Below, in pieces: positions 60,101-64,000 of a stretch of 64,000 bases of DNA (its first letter is position 1; the number at the start of each line of letters is the position of its first letter). The DNA comes from Bombyx mori (lineage: Eukaryota; Arthropoda; Insecta; Lepidoptera; Bombycidae). The position numbers and the translations under genes were made by a program. Where the stretch lies: the NCBI RefSeq assembly GCF_030269925.1, contig NC_085127.1:4347501-4411500 (forward strand), given 5' to 3'. A model generated the notes under the pieces. The model did no database searches and had not been told where the DNA came from. It saw nothing but the letters and a program-made list of their open reading frames with translations.

Positions 60101-61962
60101 TTTATTAGCTCATTATTAGTATATTTATTGCATTTAGCATTTTATTCATGATAGATAATAGTAATCTAATAGCATAATATTCTCATGTTGGAATCATTTT
60201 TCTTCTTGGTAATATTTGATTATGTGGGGTTGGCACATTATATCTTCTTTTTCACTCAGGCTTATCATACGTCACATATTCACTCACACATCTCTCACAT
60301 GTCCTCAATAAAGGAGGAAACTTGGATGGATTGTGTTAATAACAGAATTTTGGTTATTATATAACAGAATTTTGGTTATTATATAACAGAATTTTGGTTT
60401 ATTGCTATTTTAGGTGATGTGTTATTGTGTTGCAGTCACGCATTAAGGAGTGTGTAGAAATTAAAGTAGTTTGGCAGCTAATGATTTATTGCGCACAGCA
60501 AGAACGACCAGCACTACCGACTGTACGTTACACACTGTCATAATACTGAATATGTGGTACAATGTAAATAAGCCCTTACACTATCTAAAATAATTGGTTT
60601 TTTAAGACCTATATTATTATTTAATCAGAATTAGTTCGATATACATACCAATATACAGAATAAGCATCACAGCTAATGCAAAGCTGGTGTCCGAGTGTGT
60701 CAGCATGGTTCTTCGCATGGCCATTTACATAACGACCACAGTTCACCACACCACAATGTAGGCAAAGCCAGTTCTGTTCTGGTACTGAACATTCTAAAAT
60801 ATAAATATCTTTTCTTATTCTTAAATTTTATTACAGTCCAAAAATTCAAAACAAATTAATTAGATGTGTTTATATTTTTAGTTTTCGCTATGAACTTTAG
60901 ATATCAGTTTGTTCAATAAAAATTTTGGATAGTGAAATAATATTTGTATTTGCTGTTATTTACACTGTGGTTTACATTTTATAAATACGATTACTATTGC
61001 AACTCAGTACATATAAATTAAGATTAAGAGCTTTTAAGGGATAATTTGATTTTTGGATTTGTTTATTGTACTTCATCATATTGAACAAACTCATAGCCCA
61101 CCTTGTGTTAATAGGTAACTAAGCCTATAGACATAGTGAGTTCCATCACAAACATTGAGAACTTAAGGTGTAGGTTACAATATATTGCTGGCAGGAAACT
61201 GGAATGCATTACTGTTTCATGACTGACATAGGCAGAACCACAACTCTAATAACCATATCATAAGTATGCAGACTCACAAAACGCCTCACTACCATAAATT
61301 ATTTAATATGTATTCTTTTAATTTGTACATTTACATGATTTTAAATGTACAGGTTTTGAAAAAAAATTGAGACTAATTTAAACAGTGTTCATAAGGTGTT
61401 TTAATAAGTACATTAACTTATTTTTGAATCAAATTAGAAAAAATGGGGGTAACCTTGATTTATTTATTAAGAGAATAAAACAAATTAGTAATCTACTACA
61501 TAAATATATCTATACTGTGCAATTTACTTAGTTACTGTACTTAGAAATTTATTAAAGCCATAAATTTTAAGCCTAAAGACTGCTGAATTGTTAGCGGTAT
61601 GGTAGCGTCAGTTGTTGGAAGGCTTTTTTTTAATTCTTAATTATTCTTATTATATAGTTGTCATAATTAGTCAATAGTCAGTCACGGTCAGCCATGCCGC
61701 GCCCCCCTCCCTTTACCGACGAACAGCTGATTAATACAATATGTTAAACGCTATTGATTTTTTTAAACTAACTTCCCCTTTTCCATGATTAATAACATTA
61801 ACTTTATCTGATGAACTACTATAATACACCGTATCCTTTAAAACGATTAAATTTCGCATTTCAGATAACTTTACCTGAACAACTGAAGTTCTTTGTGATT
61901 TTTGTGTCCTCGACTTTGATTTGTTCCAATTTGACGTTATCTAACAAATGTTCGCATTCCAT
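54119..61962 (-). CDS. USP3: Ubiquitin-specific protease 3 homologue, ten coding exons, 570 aa
   Basis: Cysteine deubiquitinase; in animals USP3 removes ubiquitin from histones H2A/H2B and acts in the DNA-damage response (family knowledge). Coding exons on the minus strand: 61962-61875, 60793-60649, 59710-59410, 59015-58665, 58151-58003, 57842-57725, 56506-56375, 55503-55361, 54829-54695, 54269-54119. All nine introns are GT-AG and in frame; total 1713 nt with stop. The N-terminal ZnF-UBP (1-84) starts MECEHL as in vertebrate USP3 and keeps twelve Cys/His ligands (C3, H5, C28, C31, C40, C43, C48, H55, H59, H65, C78, C81). Residues 85-228 are a charged linker, probably disordered. The catalytic domain has Cys239 in [14 protein letters not shown], a QQQDAHEF box, zinc-knuckle pairs C387/C390 and C440/C443, LHLKRF, His526 in GSGHYTAF and Asn541/Asp542. 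The protein is about 50 residues longer than the ~520-residue human enzyme. No defect was seen; introns carry several transposable elements. Confidence 0.95.
54305..54478 (-). mobile_element. Worn Bm1 fragment in the last USP3 intron
   Basis: GGTGGACGACCTCACAGCCC to CACCTTGAGATATGAGTTC, preceded by a second very degenerate stretch (GGTGAACATGCTCATGGCCC). Confidence 0.7.
54908..54990. mobile_element. Half of a small palindromic MITE
   Basis: GCGTAAAAGTTAACCCAATT and GAACAGCGCCCCTAGCGGCA match the element at 57535-57640. The right end is cut by the Bm1 copy at 55003. Confidence 0.6.
55003..55245 (+). mobile_element. Bm1 SINE in a USP3 intron
   Basis: ATACTGGTGGTAGGACCTCT to CCAACCATATAATAACTAAA, antisense to the gene. 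Confidence 0.88.
55246..55316. repeat. Moth dispersed repeat with ATCATC tail
   Basis: ATCATCATCACCATCATCAG followed by CAGTCCACTGCTGGACATAG, a tail I associate with moth LINEs. It directly abuts Bm1. Confidence 0.55.
56087..56325 (-). mobile_element. Bm1 SINE in a USP3 intron, sense to the gene
   Basis: TTTTTTTTGCTTACATGGTT to GGTCCTACCACCAGTAAG. It ends only about 50 bp downstream (in transcript terms) of the donor of exon 56506-56375. Confidence 0.88.
57313..57701. mobile_element. Inverted-repeat element holding a smaller palindromic MITE
   Basis: A ~37-bp arm (TCAAACCAAAATCTGCTATG) at about 57315-57352 is inverted at about 57663-57700. Within it, 57535-57640 is a second palindromic element (AAAAGTTAAC... 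GTTAACTTTT) with GCCGCTAGGGGCGCTG in its centre, related to 54908-54990. The whole lies 20-25 bases past a USP3 splice donor. Confidence 0.6.
59880..59950. repeat. TATG-type microsatellite
   Basis: GTATGTATGTATATATATG and similar units in a USP3 intron. Confidence 0.8.
60339..60403. repeat. Three tandem 22-bp units
   Basis: AACAGAATTTTGGTTATTAT occurs twice in full with two-base spacing and a third time in part, in a USP3 intron. Confidence 0.85.
61075..61312 (-). mobile_element. Very old Bm1 SINE in USP3 intron 1
   Basis: The order of blocks (AACTCATAGCCCACCTTGTG, GGAATGCATTACTGTTTCAT, GACTCACAAAACGCCTCACT) is that of Bm1 with heavy divergence. Confidence 0.65.
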
Positions 61963-62316
61963 TCTTCATAGTACAGAAAAATTAAGTGAAATATAAGTAT
62001 TTAATCACGATGTAATTATTAGCTACATTCAAGGAAGAATACAAGGAGTTCCGTCTTCTTATAGGTGCCTATGTTGTACAGTATTGTATAATCTGTGGGA
62101 ACGTTATGTTTGACATTTTGACATTAATTTGCAGTGTAGTGTTGCAGAAGGCTATTTCCCTATCTTCTATCAAAAAGTACTCTGTAAATTCTGGATTTAA
62201 TTTGGAAGAAACGAGACTTTAATATTACTGTAATTATTATAAGCATTACTGTAGCTAGGATCTCGCAACAAGCTAGAAATCCGAAATTCAAAACCTCCTT
62301 CCCTGCAAAGCAAGAT
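61963..62316. promoter_or_regulatory. Upstream region / 5' leader of USP3
   Basis: Immediately upstream of the USP3 ATG on the minus strand. No TATA box or known element stands out. A transposable element bounds it at 62317, so the intact upstream region is about 350 bp. Confidence 0.4.
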
Positions 62317-62587
62317 ATCTTTTTTTTTCCTATCTAAGCTATTTCAGCGTAACCTTAACTAGTAGGTGAGCTCATGGGGCTCAAACCTGACGACGTTGCT
62401 AACACAAACCCTAGCAAGAGCCGTGCTTCGCAGAATCTACCACCGGATCGGAAACGCGACCCACTGAGAAGATCCGGCGAGAAACTCAGTGGGCTGTGTC
62501 TGAGGGTTAATTTACTCGTCGAACCCGTCGCGTCGCTTGCGACGAAGGGCTCGACGACTAAATTAACCCTAACGATGACCGTGAAGC
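62317..62587 (-). mobile_element. Jockey-like LINE 3' end, rearranged copy
   Basis: T run at 62319-62328 (poly-A on the minus strand), then the same 3' UTR as the adjacent element. At about 62537 the sequence turns back on itself, forming the palindrome 62503-62570 (arms AGGGTTAATTTA / TAAATTAACCCT and more). Confidence 0.8.
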
Positions 62588-64000
62588 TTTTTTTTTTTTT
62601 TTTTTTTTCCTACCTAAGCTGATAGCCCTAGCGGCTATTTCAGCGTAACCCTAACTTTAGTAGGTGAGCTCACGGGGCTCAAACCTGACGATGTTGCTAA
62701 CACGAACCCTAGCAAGAGTCGTGCTTCGCAGAATCTACCACCGGATCGGAAACGCGACCCACTGAGAAGATCCGGCGAGAAACTCAGTGGGCTGTGTCTG
62801 AGAGTTAATTTACTCGTCGAGCCCTTCGTCGCAAGCGACGGGTTCGACGAGAACGGTGACCGGTGCTTGAAGTACCTAAAAGCACCGTTAGTGGATCGGG
62901 AGGATCCGAGATGACGTGTTTTGGGCGACGTCGACTGCTTTCCATTCTGTCCGCAGGATCGGGAATGTAGTTACCGGCGGCCACGATGAGAGGGTTCTCG
63001 TGTCGTGCCGCTTTATCGAAGTGGCGCATGGACGCCGACTGTAGATACTTACTGATGGACTCTAAGTCCAGGTCGTCATGGAGGTCGACGTTCCTGACGA
63101 ACCACGGGGCTCCGACGGCTATCCTGCAAAAACGGGATTGAATAATTTGAAATGTTTTTAGGTGTATGCGGGCCGCGTGAGCGAACACTACACTTGCATA
63201 GGTCATGACGGGGCGTATGCAAGTTTTGTAGAGTGTCACCTTATTTCTAAGGGACATTTTACTTCGCCTACATATCATCGGGTAGAGACGTCCTAGAATG
63301 AAGGCGGCACGGTCGCGTACCGTCTTAATGTGGGGGCGGAATGTCATCCTACTGTCGAGGGTGACGCCTAAGTATTTGACCTTCGGGGCCCACGGTATGG
63401 GCTGGTCGAACATCGTGATTGGGCGAACGGCGGGGGCGGGGGTGTTGACGCGCCTAGTCGGGAGAGGGATGCTCAGCGTGGTGTTCGGAGGGCGACCCCT
63501 TTTGAAAAGCACCGCTGTGCTTTTCGTGGGGTTGATGTCGATGCGCCACTTCCGGAACCACTGTCCCATGGTGGTAGCTGCGGTCTGAAGTCGTCGATGA
63601 AGCAACGCCTTCTTCCTACACGAGTAGTAGATGGCGGTGTCATCGGCGAAGAGCGCCAGATGGGTCTCCGGAGACCGGGGTATATCATTGATATACAAAC
63701 TGAATAGTAACGGGGAGAGGGCGGAGCCTTGCGGGACTCCGGCTGTGACGTGACGGGGCTGGGAACGCGTTCCCTCGACTCGATATCGGAACGAACGGTT
63801 CGACAAGTAGTCTCGTATGATGTGCACGAGCCTGTCTGGCACTCCCATGTTATACAGTTTGTATATCAAACCGTTGTGCCAGACTTTGTCGAACGCCTTC
63901 GCTATATCGAAGAAGAGGGCTCCTGTCGGAATGGACCGTGAAGCAAGATACATGGAAACCAGTAATCTTATCCCCAAGGGCGGATCCAGCTTTGGTGCCA
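62588..64000 (-). mobile_element. Jockey-like non-LTR retrotransposon, 3' part
   Basis: Poly-A of about 22 bases (62588-62609 as T on the plus strand), 3' UTR of about 195 bp, then ORF2. The 5' end lies beyond the window. Fragments of the same 3' UTR occur at 6571, 21623, 27700, 28478, 37951 and 62317. Confidence 0.85.
62805..64000 (-). CDS. Reverse transcriptase (ORF2) of the Jockey-like LINE, partial
   Basis: Copies element RNA into DNA by target-primed reverse transcription (family knowledge). The frame is open from the window edge to the stop at 62805; the first 390 codons can be numbered from a TTG at 63977, but the true start is upstream. Seen: RT motif A (FFDIAKAFDKVWHNGL), motif B (AGVPQGSALSPLLF), catalytic motif C (FADDTAIYYS), thumb sequence with LGVTLDSRMTFRPHIK, and an arginine-rich C-terminus RSRRTRRLRRRARRVN encoded by a DNA inverted repeat. 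No stop or frameshift interrupts the visible part, so the copy may be recent. Jockey-clade assignment is from motif style. The endonuclease domain is not in the window. Confidence 0.88.
   Translation of the reverse strand, partial: APKLDPPLGIRLLVSMYLASRSIPTGALFFDIAKAFDKVWHNGLIYKLYNMGVPDRLVHIIRDYLSNRSFRYRVEGTRSQPRHVTAGVPQGSALSPLLFSLYINDIPRSPETHLALFADDTAIYYSCRKKALLHRRLQTAATTMGQWFRKWRIDINPTKSTAVLFKRGRPPNTTLSIPLPTRRVNTPAPAVRPITMFDQPIPWAPKVKYLGVTLDSRMTFRPHIKTVRDRAAFILGRLYPMICRRSKMSLRNKVTLYKTCIRPVMTYASVVFAHAARIHLKTFQIIQSRFCRIAVGAPWFVRNVDLHDDLDLESISKYLQSASMRHFDKAARHENPLIVAAGNYIPDPADRMESSRRRPKHVISDPPDPLTVLLGTSSTGHRSRRTRRLRRRARRVN

Noticed and set aside
63298..63941. Plus-strand frames (96 and 70 codons) in the terminal LINE
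   Set aside because: Shadows of the minus-strand reverse transcriptase frame.

Overview
The window is nuclear DNA of a lepidopteran, most likely the silkworm Bombyx mori or a close relative. It is AT-rich, its one multi-exon gene has clean GT-AG introns, and more than twenty copies of the tRNA-derived SINE Bm1 are scattered through it, on both strands and in all states of decay. No tRNA, rRNA or CRISPR array was found.

Three host genes can be supported. (1) 10786-11733 (+) is an uninterrupted 315-codon forkhead gene of the FoxQ2 type, lying in a GC-rich island and carrying an EH1-like repressor motif C-terminal to the DNA-binding domain. (2) 48937/49020-50492 (+) is an unrecognised, apparently disordered protein of at least 490 residues. 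It begins after a good splice acceptor, or at a strong Kozak ATG, and ends in clustered polyadenylation signals. (3) 54119-61962 (-) is a complete ten-exon ubiquitin-specific protease orthologous to USP3. I assembled it by hand: every splice junction is in frame and the product is 570 residues, with an intact ZnF-UBP finger and all catalytic boxes. The three genes have no obvious shared pathway (a developmental repressor, an unknown protein, a chromatin deubiquitinase).

Layout: 1-9300 is repeat-rich intergenic DNA (end of a CR1-like LINE, Bm1 copies, an RTE-like tail, a TIR element split by Bm1, a local repeat cluster at 5215-5770). 9300-12300 holds FoxQ2 and its flanks. 12300-48900 is a long gene-poor interval of dispersed repeats with a few GC-normal, non-repetitive islands that may be regulatory. 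48900-50520 is the orphan gene. 50520-54060 is gene-poor and has one hAT-like MITE. 54060-61970 is USP3 with several TE insertions in its introns. 62317-64000 holds two abutting copies of a Jockey-like LINE; the outer one keeps an open reverse transcriptase frame that runs off the window end.

The most informative non-genic structures are: sequence similarity between the 3' tail of Bm1 and the 3' tail of the CR1-like LINE, which suggests a SINE-LINE partnership; a nested stack of insertions at 26990-28250; a 1.4 kb element with about 140 bp inverted arms at 30680-32095; a hAT-like MITE with a visible target duplication at 36093-36390; and an inverted-repeat-encoded arginine-rich tail in the Jockey-like LINE, rearranged into a palindrome in the neighbouring copy. 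I found no gene cluster that looks like a new multi-gene system.
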